From Mycobacterium sp. (GTDB lineage Bacteria; Actinomycetota; Actinomycetes; Mycobacteriales; Mycobacteriaceae), in NCBI RefSeq assembly GCF_008709575.1, contig NZ_VYIK01000025.1:1-47879 (forward strand): a stretch of DNA of 47,879 nucleotides. Reading direction: 5' to 3'. The notes under the pieces were generated by a model that was given only the letters and a program-made list of their open reading frames with translations, was not told the DNA's origin and made no database searches. Below, one piece after another: positions 39,347 through 47,879 of this stretch (position 1 is its first letter; the number at the start of each line of letters is the position of its first letter). The position numbers and the translations under genes are program-made.

Positions 39347-41140
39347 CTAAAGCAGCGCGTTTCCCAGCCACAGCGCGGCGGCACCGGTGAACATCTGTTC
39401 GGCCTGCTCCACCAGGTTCGCAGCGGCCTGGCCGATCAGCGCACCGAGCACCTCCGTTAACGGCGCAGCAGGCAACGATGCCGGATGTGGCCGCAGGAAG
39501 TCCCACAGCGAGGATCCCGGGTAGCCGACGACGCGCACCGCGGCGTCCGCGTCGAGACCGGCCAGCACCTTGGCCCGGCGCAGCGCGGTGCGCAGGCCGC
39601 CTAATTCGTCGACCAGGCCGCGTTCGAGCGCGTCGGCACCGGTCCACACCCGACCGCGGGCCACCATGTCGACCGCCCGCGTGCTCAGGTGACGACTCTC
39701 GGCGACCCGCTGCACGAAATCGCGGTAACACAGCTCCGCTTCGGCCTCGACCTGGGCCTGCTGTTGCGGAGTAAATGGCGCGTCGCTCGACCAGGCATCG
39801 GCATTAGCGTTGGTGCGCACCGTGTCTGAGCCAATACCCAGCCGCTCTTTGAGTTCACGGGCTATCAGCTTGCCGGCGATCACGCCGATCGAACCGGTGA
39901 TCGTGCCCGGGTTGGCCACGATCGCGTCGGCGCCCATCGACACGTAGTAACCGCCGGAAGCGGCCACGGCACCCAGTGACGCCACCACCGGCTTGCCGCG
40001 GGATCGCGCCCTGGTCACGGCGCGCCAGATGGTTTCCGACGCGGTGACGGTCCCGCCGGGGCTGTCGACGCGCAACACGATCGCCGACACCGTGTCGTCG
40101 GCGGCGGCCGAACGCAGCGCCGCGGCGATGGTGTCCCCGCCCGCGCTGGACCGGCCCAGTGGCAGCCCCCGCGGGCCGCCCCGCCCGCTGACGATCGGAC
40201 CGGCCACGGTGATGACAGCGATGGTCGGCTTGGGACGGCGGCCCGGAATCGGCGGCAACGGCGGTGCCGGTTGCGACCCGGTTGCGCGGGCATAGCGCGC
40301 CAGCGAGAGCCGCGGCGGGCCGGAGTCGCTGTCGGCGTTCCCGGCCTCCGACGACGTAGCTCCGTTGCCGACAAGTTCGGCGATCCGGTCGTAGGCCTGG
40401 TCCCCGAAACCGATACGGTCGACGAGCCCGGCATGCACGGCGTCATCGCGCAGCAGCGGCGCACGGTCCGCCAGCGCGTCGAGGGTGTCGTAATCGAGCC
40501 TGCGCGCGTCGGCGACCGCCTGCCATACCTGGGTGCGCAGGCTCTCCAGCAGCCGGGTGTCGGCCTCCCGGTGCGCGTCGGTGTAACGATCCTGGGTGAA
40601 AAGGTTCGCCGCCGATTTGTATTCGCCGCGAGCAACGAATTGCGCTTCGATACCGAGCTTGTCAAGGGCCTCACGCAGGAACAGGGCGTGGGTGGCGAAG
40701 CCGATCAACCCGACGGTCCCCGACGGTTGCATCCACACCTCGCGAAACGCCGTTGCCAGGTAGTAGGACAGGGTGCCCGGATAGGTCTCGGCCCAGGCCA
40801 GCGACGGCTTGACGGCGGTAAACGCGGCGATCGCCTCGCGTAATTCCTGAATCGGCCCGGGCGCCGCGCCCGCGAACTGTATCCGCGCGATCAGCCCGGC
40901 TACCCGCGGGTCGTCGGCGGCCCGGTGGATCGCGGCCACCGCGTCGCGCAGCACCAGCGGCCGCCCACCGCCGGCGATGATCGCCAGCGGGTCGAAGCTG
41001 CCGGACTCCGGCGGAGCTGCCCGCAGCTCCAGATCGAGCACGCACCCCTTGGGGACGCCGCGGTGGCGGGCGGTGTCGACCCGGCGAGCGAGAGCACGCA
41101 CCTCGTCGATGCCTGGCGGGGCGGGCACGAGGGCAAACAT
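39347..41140 (-). CDS. sppA: Signal peptide peptidase A, protease IV type
   Basis: A 597-residue double-domain serine protease of the SppA (67K) class that degrades signal peptides left in the membrane. The Ser-Lys dyad is split as in E. coli: K175 (RGEYKSAANLF) in the first half and S395 (GAVAASGGYYVSMGAD) in the second. ATG 41140 starts FALVPAPPGIDEVRALA as in M. tuberculosis; 30 upstream codons are open but not conserved. No clear N-terminal membrane helix is seen. It lies downstream of rplO on the same strand, as in H37Rv. Confidence 0.93.
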   Translation of the reverse strand: MFALVPAPPGIDEVRALARRVDTARHRGVPKGCVLDLELRAAPPESGSFDPLAIIAGGGRPLVLRDAVAAIHRAADDPRVAGLIARIQFAGAAPGPIQELREAIAAFTAVKPSLAWAETYPGTLSYYLATAFREVWMQPSGTVGLIGFATHALFLREALDKLGIEAQFVARGEYKSAANLFTQDRYTDAHREADTRLLESLRTQVWQAVADARRLDYDTLDALADRAPLLRDDAVHAGLVDRIGFGDQAYDRIAELVGNGATSSEAGNADSDSGPPRLSLARYARATGSQPAPPLPPIPGRRPKPTIAVITVAGPIVSGRGGPRGLPLGRSSAGGDTIAAALRSAAADDTVSAIVLRVDSPGGTVTASETIWRAVTRARSRGKPVVASLGAVAASGGYYVSMGADAIVANPGTITGSIGVIAGKLIARELKERLGIGSDTVRTNANADAWSSDAPFTPQQQAQVEAEAELCYRDFVQRVAESRHLSTRAVDMVARGRVWTGADALERGLVDELGGLRTALRRAKVLAGLDADAAVRVVGYPGSSLWDFLRPHPASLPAAPLTEVLGALIGQAAANLVEQAEQMFTGAAALWLGNALL

Positions 41141-41253
41141 ACTCCCCAGCCTACCGACGACCGGTGGCGTCGCAGGGGCACAGCCGGCACGGCGAAGTGA
41201 GTCACACCAACCACAGCAGTAACCCACCAAGTCGAGTGCCTTTTTGCCCGCCT

Positions 41254-41288
41254 TCGAGCGACTCCGGCGTCTGGCGAGTCGTGCTCGA
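41254..41288. other. Long hairpin in the rplO-sppA gap
   Basis: Arms TCGAGCGACTC (41254-41264) and GAGTCGTGCTCGA (41276-41288) pair over 11 bp with a 2-nt bulge around an 11-nt loop. A second pairing is possible downstream, AGTCGCT (41296-41302) with AGCGACT (41335-41341). There is no U-run after it in either direction. The 283-bp gap (41141-41423) otherwise holds no gene. Confidence 0.4.
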
Positions 41289-41423
41289 TGCCGCTAGTCG
41301 CTCAGAGGCGGGCACATCGGGCGGAGGGCGGCACAGCGACTCACGTGGCGGAGGTGACTGCGAGGGCGTGCCGCAGTTTAACCACCCGATGGTGCTCGAA
41401 GTCGCCGCGCCCCGGCCGCAGAC

Positions 41424-41864
41424 CTAGAGCTCGATTGCCGTGCCGCCCGCGGCGACGATCTTCTCCCGCGCGGTGCCGCTGAACTTGTGCGCGCTCACCT
41501 CGACCTTGACCGACAATTTGCCGTCACCGAGCACCTTGACCAGTGAATTCTTGCGCACCGCCCCCGCGGCGACCAGCTCCTCCACGCCGATCGAACCGCC
41601 CTGCGGGAATAGCCGATTGATGTCACCGACGTTGACGATCTCGTATTCGGTGCGGAACCGATTGCGAAAGCCCTTGAGCTTGGGCAGCCGCATGTGAATC
41701 GGCATCTGGCCACCCTCGAAGGCCACCGGAACGGTCTTGCGGGCTTTGGTGCCCTTCGTGCCGCGGCCGGCGGTCTTACCCTTGGAGCCCTCCCCGCGAC
41801 CGACACGCGTGCGCTTGGTCTTCGAGCCGGGCGCGGGTCGCAGGTCATGCAGTTTGATCGTCAT
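41424..41864 (-). CDS. rplO: 50S ribosomal protein L15
   Basis: A 146-residue L15 ([20 protein letters not shown] onward, with [12 protein letters not shown]). Its ATG overlaps the rpmD stop by four bases. The frame is open far upstream through rpmD and rpsE but that is out of register with those genes. Confidence 0.98.
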   Translation of the reverse strand: MTIKLHDLRPAPGSKTKRTRVGRGEGSKGKTAGRGTKGTKARKTVPVAFEGGQMPIHMRLPKLKGFRNRFRTEYEIVNVGDINRLFPQGGSIGVEELVAAGAVRKNSLVKVLGDGKLSVKVEVSAHKFSGTAREKIVAAGGTAIEL

Positions 41865-42058
41865 TTGGTTGCCTCCGCCGGCTCGACTTCCACCAGGTGG
41901 CGTACCACGGCGATCAAGCCGCGCGTCGCGGCATCGTCCTCGCGGATCACCGATTGGCGAATCTTGCGGAGCCCTAGGGTGCGCAGGCTCTCCCGCTGCT
42001 TCCAACGGGCACCGATCGCGCTGCGCACCTGGGTGATTTTCAGTTCCGCCATCGTCAT
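41861..42058 (-). CDS. rpmD: 50S ribosomal protein L30
   Basis: A 65-residue L30 ([20 protein letters not shown] onward). ATG 42058 overlaps the rpsE stop (ATGA); a second ATG two codons in (42052) is an equally plausible start. Coupled on both sides within the spc operon. Confidence 0.97.
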   Translation of the reverse strand: MTMAELKITQVRSAIGARWKQRESLRTLGLRKIRQSVIREDDAATRGLIAVVRHLVEVEPAEATK

Positions 42059-42729
42059 GCCGTTCCTTCACGCGCTGCAACTGCGGCCAGCGTCGCGCTT
42101 TCCCGGCGCGCCTTGAGCATGCCGGCCGGCGCGACGTCCTCGAGGGGCAGCCCACGCCGGGCGGCCACCTCCTCGGGCCGCTGCAGCAGCTTGAGCGCGG
42201 CCACCGTGGCGTGCACCACGTTGATTGCGTTGTCGCTGCCCAGCGACTTAGCCAAAATGTCGTGCACACCGGCGCATTCGAGCACCGCCCGCGCAGCGCC
42301 ACCGGCGATCACCCCGGTACCGGGGCTGGCCGGGCGCAGCAGCACCACACCGGCGGCTGCCTCGCCCTGCACCGGATGGGTGATCGTGCCCCCGATCAAC
42401 GGCACCCGGAAGAAGTTCTTGCGGGCTTCCTCGACGCCTTTGGCGATCGCCGCCGGAACCTCTTTGGCCTTGCCGTAGCCGACGCCGACCATCCCGTTCC
42501 CGTCACCGACGATCACCAACGCGGTGAAGCTGAATCGACGTCCACCTTTGACCACCTTCGAAACCCGGTTGATCGCGACAACCCGCTCGAGGTAGTTGCT
42601 GCCATCGCGCTCGCGCTCCCGGCTGCGGCCGCCGCGATCGTCGCGCCGTCCCCGGCTCTCACGCCCTTCGCTGCGGGTCAGGCTGGCGGTATCCGCCGCG
42701 ACGGCCCCTGAAGTCGGCTGCTCCGTCAT
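42055..42729 (-). CDS. rpsE: 30S ribosomal protein S5
   Basis: A 224-residue S5. A charged Arg/Glu/Asp-rich N-terminal extension (residues 20-45) is followed by the double-stranded RNA-binding core [20 protein letters not shown] and [24 protein letters not shown] one codon upstream (42732) is an alternative start; GGAAGGA lies just before both. Confidence 0.98.
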   Translation of the reverse strand: MTEQPTSGAVAADTASLTRSEGRESRGRRDDRGGRSRERERDGSNYLERVVAINRVSKVVKGGRRFSFTALVIVGDGNGMVGVGYGKAKEVPAAIAKGVEEARKNFFRVPLIGGTITHPVQGEAAAGVVLLRPASPGTGVIAGGAARAVLECAGVHDILAKSLGSDNAINVVHATVAALKLLQRPEEVAARRGLPLEDVAPAGMLKARRESATLAAVAAREGTA

Positions 42730-42766
42730 CACGCGGTCCTTCCCGTCACGTTTGCCAAGTCGATCA

Positions 42767-43174
42767 TCAGAACTTCAACCCGCTGGCGCGGGCCGCATCG
42801 GCAAGCGCGGCGATGCGTCCGCCGTAGGTGTAGCCGCCGCGGTCGAATACTACGGTGTCGATCCCGGCGGCCTTGGCCCGCTCGGCGATCAACTGCCCGA
42901 CCCGCACGCTGTGGGCTTTCTTGTCACCGTCCACCGCGCGCACGTCGGCCTCGATCGACGAGGCCGCGGCCAGCGTGGTGCCATTGAGGTCGTTGACCAG
43001 TTGCACGTGAATGTGTCGGGACGAGCGGTGCACTACGAGCCGCGGACGCTCGGCGGTGCCCGAGATCTTCTTGCGCAGCCGGGCGTGTCTGCGCAGGCGG
43101 GCGGTCCGGCGGACAGCGGAGATGCTCTGTCCCGTCGTTGTGCGGGCCAGAGCTCCAGGTTGTGATTGCGCCAT
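42767..43174 (-). CDS. rplR: 50S ribosomal protein L18
   Basis: A 135-residue L18, a 5S rRNA-binding protein ([20 protein letters not shown], then [20 protein letters not shown]). It starts 2 bp after rplF. Standard spc operon position. Confidence 0.98.
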   Translation of the reverse strand: MAQSQPGALARTTTGQSISAVRRTARLRRHARLRKKISGTAERPRLVVHRSSRHIHVQLVNDLNGTTLAAASSIEADVRAVDGDKKAHSVRVGQLIAERAKAAGIDTVVFDRGGYTYGGRIAALADAARASGLKF

Positions 43175-43176
43175 AG

Positions 43177-43716
43177 CTACTTACCTGTCTTTCCGACCTT
43201 GCGGCGGATCTGCTCACCCTCGTAGCGCACACCCTTGCCCTTGTAGGGGTCCGATTTGCGCAACCGGCGGATGTTAGCCGCTACTTGGCCGACCTTTTGC
43301 TTGTCGATCCCGGAGATCGAGAACTTCGTCGGCGTTTCCACCGAAAAAGTGATGCCCTCGGGCGCCTTGACCACCACGGGATGGCTGTATCCGAGCGCGA
43401 ACTCCAGGTCGGCACCTTTGAGCTGCACGCGGTAGCCCACACCGAAAATCTCCATCTTGGTGGTGTAGCCCTGCGAGACCCCGGTGATCAGGTTCGCCAC
43501 CAGGGTGCGGTTCAGGCCGTGCAGCGCCCGGTTGCGACGCTCGTCGTCGGGGCGGGTAACCACGATCGCGCCGTCGTCATCGCGCGCGATGCGGAGCGGC
43601 TCGGACACCTTGAGCTCCAGGGCGCCCTTGGGGCCCTTCACCGCAACCTTCTGTCCGTCGATCGTCACGTCGACTCCGGAGGGCACCGGAATCGGCCGTT
43701 TGCCAATGCGTGACAT
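43177..43716 (-). CDS. rplF: 50S ribosomal protein L6
   Basis: A 179-residue L6 ([20 protein letters not shown]) ending in the conserved [19 protein letters not shown]. The gap to rpsH is 11 bp. Confidence 0.98.
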   Translation of the reverse strand: MSRIGKRPIPVPSGVDVTIDGQKVAVKGPKGALELKVSEPLRIARDDDGAIVVTRPDDERRNRALHGLNRTLVANLITGVSQGYTTKMEIFGVGYRVQLKGADLEFALGYSHPVVVKAPEGITFSVETPTKFSISGIDKQKVGQVAANIRRLRKSDPYKGKGVRYEGEQIRRKVGKTGK

Positions 43717-43727
43717 CTAGGTCTCCC

Positions 43728-44126
43728 TCACCACACGTACGCGACGACTTCGCCGCCGACGCCCTGTCTGGCCGCCTGACGGTCGGTGAGCAGGCCCGAG
43801 GAGGTCGAGATGATTGCCACCCCGAGGCCGCCGAGCACTCGCGGCAAGTTGGTCGCTTTCGCATATACCCGCAGACCCGGTTTGGACACCCTGCGCAGAC
43901 CGGCGATGCTGCGTTCCCGGCTGGGGCCGTACTTGAGCTGGATCACCAGCGCCTTGCCGACCCGTGCGTCCTCGGTGCGGTAGTCGCTGATATAGCCCTC
44001 GTTCTTGAGGATCTCGGCGATGTTGGCCTTCAGCTTGGAATGCGGCAACCGCACCTCGTCGTGGTAGGCCGCATTGGCGTTGCGCAGACGTGTCAAAAAG
44101 TCTGCGATCGGATCCGTCATCGTCAT
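43728..44126 (-). CDS. rpsH: 30S ribosomal protein S8
   Basis: A 132-residue S8 ([40 protein letters not shown]). In E. coli S8 represses the spc operon by binding the rplE start region. Two in-frame ATGs (44126, 44120) are possible starts. Confidence 0.98.
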   Translation of the reverse strand: MTMTDPIADFLTRLRNANAAYHDEVRLPHSKLKANIAEILKNEGYISDYRTEDARVGKALVIQLKYGPSRERSIAGLRRVSKPGLRVYAKATNLPRVLGGLGVAIISTSSGLLTDRQAARQGVGGEVVAYVW

Positions 44127-44147
44127 AGTCGCTGCTCCACCTCTGCC

Positions 44148-44333
44148 TCACCAGCTGCTCTTCTGCACACCGGGCAGCTCGCCGGCGTGCGCCATCTCGC
44201 GCAGACAGATCCGGCACAACCCGAACTTGCGATACACCGCATGCGGGCGACCGCACTTGCTGCAGCGGGTGTAGGCGCGGACTTTGAACTTCGGTGTGCG
44301 CGCGGCCTTGTTGACCAGAGCCTTTTTCGCCAT
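44148..44333 (-). CDS. rpsN: 30S ribosomal protein S14, zinc-binding type Z
   Basis: A 61-residue S14 with two Cys pairs, C24-x2-C27 (CSKC) and C40-x2-C43 (CRIC), that bind zinc. ATG 44333 begins [17 protein letters not shown]. The operon copy is the zinc form; the zinc-free paralogue would be elsewhere in the genome. The open frame upstream of the ATG overlaps rplE and is not coding. Confidence 0.97.
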   Translation of the reverse strand: MAKKALVNKAARTPKFKVRAYTRCSKCGRPHAVYRKFGLCRICLREMAHAGELPGVQKSSW

Positions 44334-44335
44334 CT

Positions 44336-44899
44336 TCAGTTCTCCTTGAACGGGAAGCCGAGGGCGCGCAACAGTGCTCGTCCTTCGTCGTCTGTTGTCG
44401 CCGAGGTGACGACGCTGATGTCCATTCCGCGAGTCCGGTCGATCTTGTCCACGTCGATCTCGTGGAACACCGACTGCTCGGACAATCCGAACGTGTAATT
44501 GCCGGCCCCGTCGAACTGCTTGGGTGAGAGCCCGCGGAAGTCCCGGATACGTGGCAGCGCAATGGAAGTGAGCCGGTCGAGGAACTCCCACATCCGGTCG
44601 CCCCGCAGGGTGACCCGGGCCCCGACCGGCATACCCTCGCGCAGCTTGAACTGCGCGATCGACTTGCGAGCCCGCCTGATTTCCGGTCGCTGCCCGGTGA
44701 TCAGCGCCAAGTCGTTGACCGCCCCATTGATCAGCTTGGCATCCCGGGCGGCTTCGCCCACACCCATATTGACGACGACCTTGACCACGGTCGGGATCTG
44801 CATCACGTTGCGGTAGTTGAACTGCTTTTGGAGCGAATCCCGGATTTCATCGCGGTAGCGCACCTTGAGCCGCGGGGCAACTTTTTCTGCCGTCGTCAT
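44336..44899 (-). CDS. rplE: 50S ribosomal protein L5
   Basis: A 187-residue L5, a 5S rRNA and P-site tRNA contact ([40 protein letters not shown]). The ATG shares one base with the rplX stop (TGATG), so translation is coupled. Confidence 0.98.
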   Translation of the reverse strand: MTTAEKVAPRLKVRYRDEIRDSLQKQFNYRNVMQIPTVVKVVVNMGVGEAARDAKLINGAVNDLALITGQRPEIRRARKSIAQFKLREGMPVGARVTLRGDRMWEFLDRLTSIALPRIRDFRGLSPKQFDGAGNYTFGLSEQSVFHEIDVDKIDRTRGMDISVVTSATTDDEGRALLRALGFPFKEN

Positions 44900-45216
44900 C
44901 AGATGTCCTTGCCGTTGCGCTTGGAGATACGGACCTTTTTGCCGGTCTCCTCGTCGAATCGGTAGCCGATGCGGGTGGGCTTGCCGTCGGAGTCCACGAC
45001 CATCACGTTGGAAACGTGGATCGGTGCTTCCTGGGTGATGATGCCGCCAGAACGCACGCCGCGCTGGTTGGTCGAGATCGCGGTGTGCTTCTTGATCCGG
45101 TTGACGCCCTCCACGAGCACCTTGTTGCGAGCGGGATAAGCCTGCAGCACCTTGCCTTTGGCGCCTTTGTCTTTGCCGGAGATGACCAGCACGGTGTCGC
45201 CCTTGCGGACCTTCAT
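44899..45216 (-). CDS. rplX: 50S ribosomal protein L24
   Basis: A 105-residue L24 with an N-terminal KOW motif ([20 protein letters not shown]). It directly abuts rplN. Stop shared with the rplE start. Confidence 0.98.
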   Translation of the reverse strand: MKVRKGDTVLVISGKDKGAKGKVLQAYPARNKVLVEGVNRIKKHTAISTNQRGVRSGGIITQEAPIHVSNVMVVDSDGKPTRIGYRFDEETGKKVRISKRNGKDI

Positions 45217-45585
45217 CTACAACACCTCCGGGGCCAGCGAGATGATCTTCATGAACCGCTTCTCCCGCAGTTCGCGGCCGACCGGGCCGAAGATGCGGGT
45301 TCCGCGCGGGTCATTGTCGGGTTTGATGATCACCGCAGCGTTCTCGTCGAACTTGATGTAGCTGCCGTCGGGGCGGCGCCGCTCCTTGGCGGTGCGCACC
45401 ACCACGGCCTTCACCACGTCACCCCGCTTGACGTTGCCACCGGGGATGGCGTCTTTGACTGTCGCCACGATCACGTCGCCGATCCCGGCGTAGCGCCGCG
45501 ACGAGCCGCCGAGCACCCGGATGCACAAGATCTCCTTGGCGCCGGTGTTGTCGGCTACCTTCAGCCGCGATTCCTGCTGAATCAC
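45217..45585 (-). CDS. rplN: 50S ribosomal protein L14
   Basis: A 122-residue L14 ([40 protein letters not shown]). GTG start with GGAGAG 5 nt upstream. It is the first gene of the spc operon here: the S10 operon (rpsJ to rpsQ) is not adjacent, as in M. tuberculosis, where other genes also intervene. Confidence 0.98.
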   Translation of the reverse strand: MIQQESRLKVADNTGAKEILCIRVLGGSSRRYAGIGDVIVATVKDAIPGGNVKRGDVVKAVVVRTAKERRRPDGSYIKFDENAAVIIKPDNDPRGTRIFGPVGRELREKRFMKIISLAPEVL

Positions 45586-45740
45586 CAGATCTCTCCTACA
45601 CCTTCCGGGCCCGGTTGACGCGCGTGCACGGCAGAGGGCGCCGTCGTGGCCTGACGTATGTGCTCTTCATCGCCGAAAGGCACGCGGGGCCGGCTGAAGA
45701 TCGAAGGAACACGCCGGCCGAGGTCTGCCCACGGCAACCC

Positions 45741-46541
45741 CTAGAGTCTAGGTGACGGCGCACCGGGCGCCAAATCCGCCTCGGCGGCAGCCAGGAAGCG
45801 GACCCGCAACAGCGATAGCCCGGTCACGGCCAGGGTCAGCAGCAAGCCGCCCAGCGCCCAGCCGCCGAGCACATCGGACGGCCAGTGCACGCCCAGATAA
45901 GCGCGCGTCGCGCCGACCACCACGGCCACGGCCGACACGACGACCACCGCCGCTGCTCGGCCGCGGCCGGTCAACCACGGCCAGGTCACCGCGAGCACCA
46001 GTCCCCACGCCAGGACCGCGGTGGTCGTGTGCCCGGAGGGAAAGGCGTAGCCCTGCGCGCTCGCCAGCCAGTCCGGCCGGGGTGGGCGTGGCCGGTGAAT
46101 GAACACCGCCAGCGCCCACCGCAGGAGTTGTCCGAGGAACAGCAGCGGTATCGCCGTGATCGCCGGCCAGTAGCGGCCACGCCGGAGTGCCCATATCACC
46201 GCCGCCACGACCACCAGGTCAGCGACGACGTTGCTGCCTAGGTAGGTCAGCACACGAGCGGCGTAGATGCTGCCGGCCGAGCGGTGGTCGATGAGAAAAC
46301 TGTGCCACCGTGGGTCATACCGCGCCACCCCGTCGTGCTCGACGACGTCTCGGGCGACGCCGGCGAATATCCAGGCGGACCCGCCCGCGGCCACGATCAC
46401 CAGGGTCAGCGGCCGGCCCGTCCAGCGCTCGGTGGACAGTCGCGCCTCGATGAGTGGGGCTACCCGCGGGTGCCGCCGGAGGCGAGCCAGCAGGTACCCG
46501 CCGATCAGCGCGGCGAACAGGCCCAGTCCGATGATGCTCAT
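45741..46541 (-). CDS. PAP2-like membrane phosphatase family protein
   Basis: A 266-residue protein with about six membrane segments. Motif 2 (AFPSGHTTTAV) and motif 3 (TRAYLGVHWPSD, for the usual SRxxxxxHxxxD) of the PAP2 lipid phosphatases are clear. Motif 1 (KxxxxxxRP) reads AVFIHRPRP at the right place, with the Lys replaced by Ala. Substrates of the family are lipid phosphates or decaprenyl phosphates; activity here is uncertain because of motif 1. It lies upstream of the spc operon on the same strand and ends inside that operon's candidate promoter. Confidence 0.82.
   Translation of the reverse strand: MSIIGLGLFAALIGGYLLARLRRHPRVAPLIEARLSTERWTGRPLTLVIVAAGGSAWIFAGVARDVVEHDGVARYDPRWHSFLIDHRSAGSIYAARVLTYLGSNVVADLVVVAAVIWALRRGRYWPAITAIPLLFLGQLLRWALAVFIHRPRPPRPDWLASAQGYAFPSGHTTTAVLAWGLVLAVTWPWLTGRGRAAAVVVVSAVAVVVGATRAYLGVHWPSDVLGGWALGGLLLTLAVTGLSLLRVRFLAAAEADLAPGAPSPRL
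45745..45773 (-). promoter_or_regulatory. Candidate promoter of the spc operon
   Basis: On the minus strand TTGGCG (45768-45773) and TAGACT (45745-45750) are spaced by 17 bp. It lies at the 3' end of the PAP2-like gene. Transcription near 45738 would give a leader of about 150 nt before rplN. Confidence 0.4.
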
Positions 46542-46572
46542 CCGCTAGTCACCCGGTAAGTTCACGGCGCCG

Positions 46573-46947
46573 TCACGCGCGGGCGAACACCCCGGCCAGC
46601 GCATCGAGAGCGGCGGGCACCACCCGGTAGTACGCCCATTTGCCGCGCTGGGTGCGTTCCAGCAGACCGGCCTCGACCAGGACCTTGAGATGATGGGACA
46701 CCGTCGGCTGAGACAACCCGACCGGCGCGGTCAGCTCGCATACGCACGCCTCGGCCCCGTCGTGATCGGCGATCAGCGACATCAGCCGCAGCCGAGTGGG
46801 CTCGGCCAGCGCTTTGAGCACCCCGGCCAACCGCTCGGCAGCCACCGTGTCGAACACGCCGCCGGTGATCGGGCTGCAGCAGGCCGTGAGGTCGGCCACG
46901 AGCGGCGAACTGTCGGGTTCGGTGGCGGACGCGACCGAGGTGGGCAT
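46573..46947 (-). CDS. arsR: ArsR-family metalloregulator
   Basis: A 124-residue winged-helix repressor. The recognition helix is in VGLSQPTVSHHLKVLVEAGL and the wing in RTQRGKWAYYRV. The metal-site motif ACVCELTAPV (C68, C70) matches the ELCVCDL-type arsenic site, and an extra Cys pair C23-C24 (LTACCSPI) could be a third ligand. ATG 46947 is chosen; the open frame far upstream overlaps the divergent methyltransferase. It is divergent from arsM with 84 bp between starts. Confidence 0.9.
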   Translation of the reverse strand: MPTSVASATEPDSSPLVADLTACCSPITGGVFDTVAAERLAGVLKALAEPTRLRLMSLIADHDGAEACVCELTAPVGLSQPTVSHHLKVLVEAGLLERTQRGKWAYYRVVPAALDALAGVFARA

Positions 46948-47001
46948 GATCACAGCATGACACAGGCATTGACAGGAGTCGATGTCTACACTCGGTCCCA
47001 T

Positions 47002-47009
47002 AGATATCT
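47002..47009. promoter_or_regulatory. Candidate ArsR operator half-sites
   Basis: AGATATCT is a perfect 8-bp palindrome within a looser ATAGATATCTGT symmetry, in the 84-bp region between divergent arsR and arsM. It lies 15 nt before the arsM ribosome site. A TACACT -10-like element (46987-46992) precedes it. Confidence 0.35.
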
Positions 47010-47031
47010 GTCGATGAAAGGAGCGGGCCAG

Positions 47032-47817
47032 ATGACCACCGACAACCACGAGCTGCGCGAGCAGGTTCGCGAGCGCTACGCCGCGGCTGCCGCCGCGCTG
47101 GCCAACGGCGCCACCAACAGCGACGTGCTCACCGCGGCGAGCTGTTGTGGATCGAGCGAGGCGGTCGACGTCGGCAACATCTTCGGCGCCGGGCTCTATG
47201 GCGCCGATGAGCACACCGAGTTGCCTGCCGAGGCCCTCGCGGCCAGCCTGGGCTGCGGCAATCCGACCGCGGTCGCCGACTTGCACCCGGGTGAACGCGT
47301 GCTGGACCTGGGTTCCGGCGGCGGCATCGATGTGCTGCTGTCGGCGCGCCGGGTCGGGCCGAGCGGGTTTGCCTACGGGATCGACATGACCGACGAGATG
47401 CTGGCCCTGGCCGAGGCGAATAAGGCCAGGGCCGGGGTCACCAACGTCGAGTTCCGCAAGGGCACCATCGAGGACATCCCGCTGTCCGACGCCTCGGTCG
47501 ATGTGGTCATCTCCAACTGCGTGATCAACCTGTCGGCCGACAAGCCCGCCGTGCTCGCCGAGATGTTTCGCGTCTTGGTCCCCGGGGGCAGGATCGGTAT
47601 CGACGACGTGGTCGCCGAGGACCATCTGAGCCCGGCCGAGCGCGCCGAACGCGGCTCCTACGTCGGCTGCATCGCCGGCGCGTTGTCCAGGCAGGAGTAT
47701 CTCGATGGGCTGGCCGCAGCCGGATTCATCGAGGCGTCAGTCACGTTCACCCACCAGGTGGCTGACGGGATGCACGGCGCGATCGTCCGCGCCACCAAAC
47801 CCGCCGCAGCGGTCTAG
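47032..47817 (+). CDS. arsM: Arsenite S-adenosylmethionine methyltransferase
   Basis: A 261-residue class I methyltransferase that methylates As(III). The SAM-binding motif is [20 protein letters not shown] (89-108). The conserved arsenite-binding Cys residues are C75 (SLGCGNPTA), C163 (ISNCVINL) and C213 (YVGCIAGAL); C38-C39 is a further pair near the N-terminus. ATG 47032 has AAAGGAG upstream; ATG 47014 would add six residues. It is paired with divergent arsR, so expression is probably arsenite-inducible. Confidence 0.93.
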   Translation: MTTDNHELREQVRERYAAAAAALANGATNSDVLTAASCCGSSEAVDVGNIFGAGLYGADEHTELPAEALAASLGCGNPTAVADLHPGERVLDLGSGGGIDVLLSARRVGPSGFAYGIDMTDEMLALAEANKARAGVTNVEFRKGTIEDIPLSDASVDVVISNCVINLSADKPAVLAEMFRVLVPGGRIGIDDVVAEDHLSPAERAERGSYVGCIAGALSRQEYLDGLAAAGFIEASVTFTHQVADGMHGAIVRATKPAAAV

Positions 47818-47832
47818 CACCCGCCGAGGTGC
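47817..47832 (+). terminator. Possible terminator hairpin after arsM
   Basis: GCACC and GGTGC pair perfectly around a 6-nt loop, starting on the last base of the arsM stop codon. No U-run follows, so the call is weak. Confidence 0.3.
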
Positions 47833-47879
47833 CTCAGCTAAAAGTGAGCGCGAAGCGGTGGTTGGTGCCTCACGCATGG

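Noticed and set aside
46969..46992. TTGACA followed by TACACT as a standard arsM promoter
   Set aside because: The spacing is only 12 bp, too short for a normal SigA promoter; only the TACACT -10 remains a candidate.
46573..47625. 350-codon minus-strand frame spanning arsR and most of arsM
   Set aside because: Only its last 124 codons are ArsR; the rest is antisense to arsM with no conserved sequence.

Overview
The window is a high-GC actinobacterial chromosome segment and almost certainly comes from a nontuberculous Mycobacterium. The evidence is a complete ESX-4 type VII secretion locus, mycobacterial-style cutinases, the SAM-methyltransferase family that starts with T(D/E)NDSWDL-type N-termini, the long Ala-rich tail on ribosomal protein L17, and gene order that matches M. 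tuberculosis block by block. I compare with H37Rv from memory of its gene order; no search was run. The species cannot be named from the sequence alone.

Layout. (1) 1-2.9 kb: a small EspC-like protein, glmM, rpsI and rplM on the minus strand, with a clear housekeeping promoter. (2) 2.9-4.0 kb: a PAPS-dependent sulfotransferase. (3) 4.2-14.2 kb: ESX-4, i.e. esxT, esxU, an Rv3446c-like protein and eccC4 on the minus strand, diverging from eccD4 and mycP4, with eccB4 converging on mycP4. (4) 14.3-15.7 kb: two secreted cutinase-like esterases, both apparently leaderless. (5) 15.7-20.3 kb: truA and the alpha operon (rplQ, rpoA, rpsD, rpsK, rpsM, rpmJ, infA). (6) 20.7-22.3 kb: rmlB and rmlC for dTDP-rhamnose. 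(7) 22.4-26.1 kb: a valine/isobutyrate catabolic operon (mmsA, fadE9, mmsB) behind a promoter whose -10 lies inside a palindrome. (8) 26.1-29.1 kb: a degenerate HAD-like protein, a NarL-type response regulator with a soluble GAF histidine kinase, and a MarR regulator. (9) 29.1-31.8 kb: mapA, adk, secY. (10) 32.1-37.4 kb: a gutted methyltransferase pseudogene, then an uncharacterised sugar or polyol cassette (FGGY kinase, 2-hydroxyacid dehydrogenase, class II aldolase, zinc MDR, SDR). (11) 37.5-41.1 kb: two tandem SAM-methyltransferases and sppA. (12) 41.4-45.6 kb: the spc ribosomal operon (rplO back to rplN). (13) 45.7-47.8 kb: a PAP2-like membrane protein and a divergent arsR/arsM pair.

How it fits together. 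The left half corresponds to H37Rv Rv3440c-Rv3465 and the right half to Rv0753c-Rv0714 in reverse, joined between rmlC and mmsA. Here the alpha and spc ribosomal operons therefore lie on the same strand about 10 kb apart, whereas in M. tuberculosis they are far apart on opposite sides of the origin. The accessory differences from H37Rv sit at defined points: the sulfotransferase, the two-component system, the MDR/SDR pair, arsRM, the loss of sigL/rslA after mapA, and decay of the Rv0731c-like methyltransferase.

I found no CRISPR array, tRNA, insertion sequence or prophage. The window is mostly conserved mycobacterial core. The parts least explained by known biology are the sugar/polyol cassette, the soluble two-component pair and the palindrome-controlled mmsA promoter.
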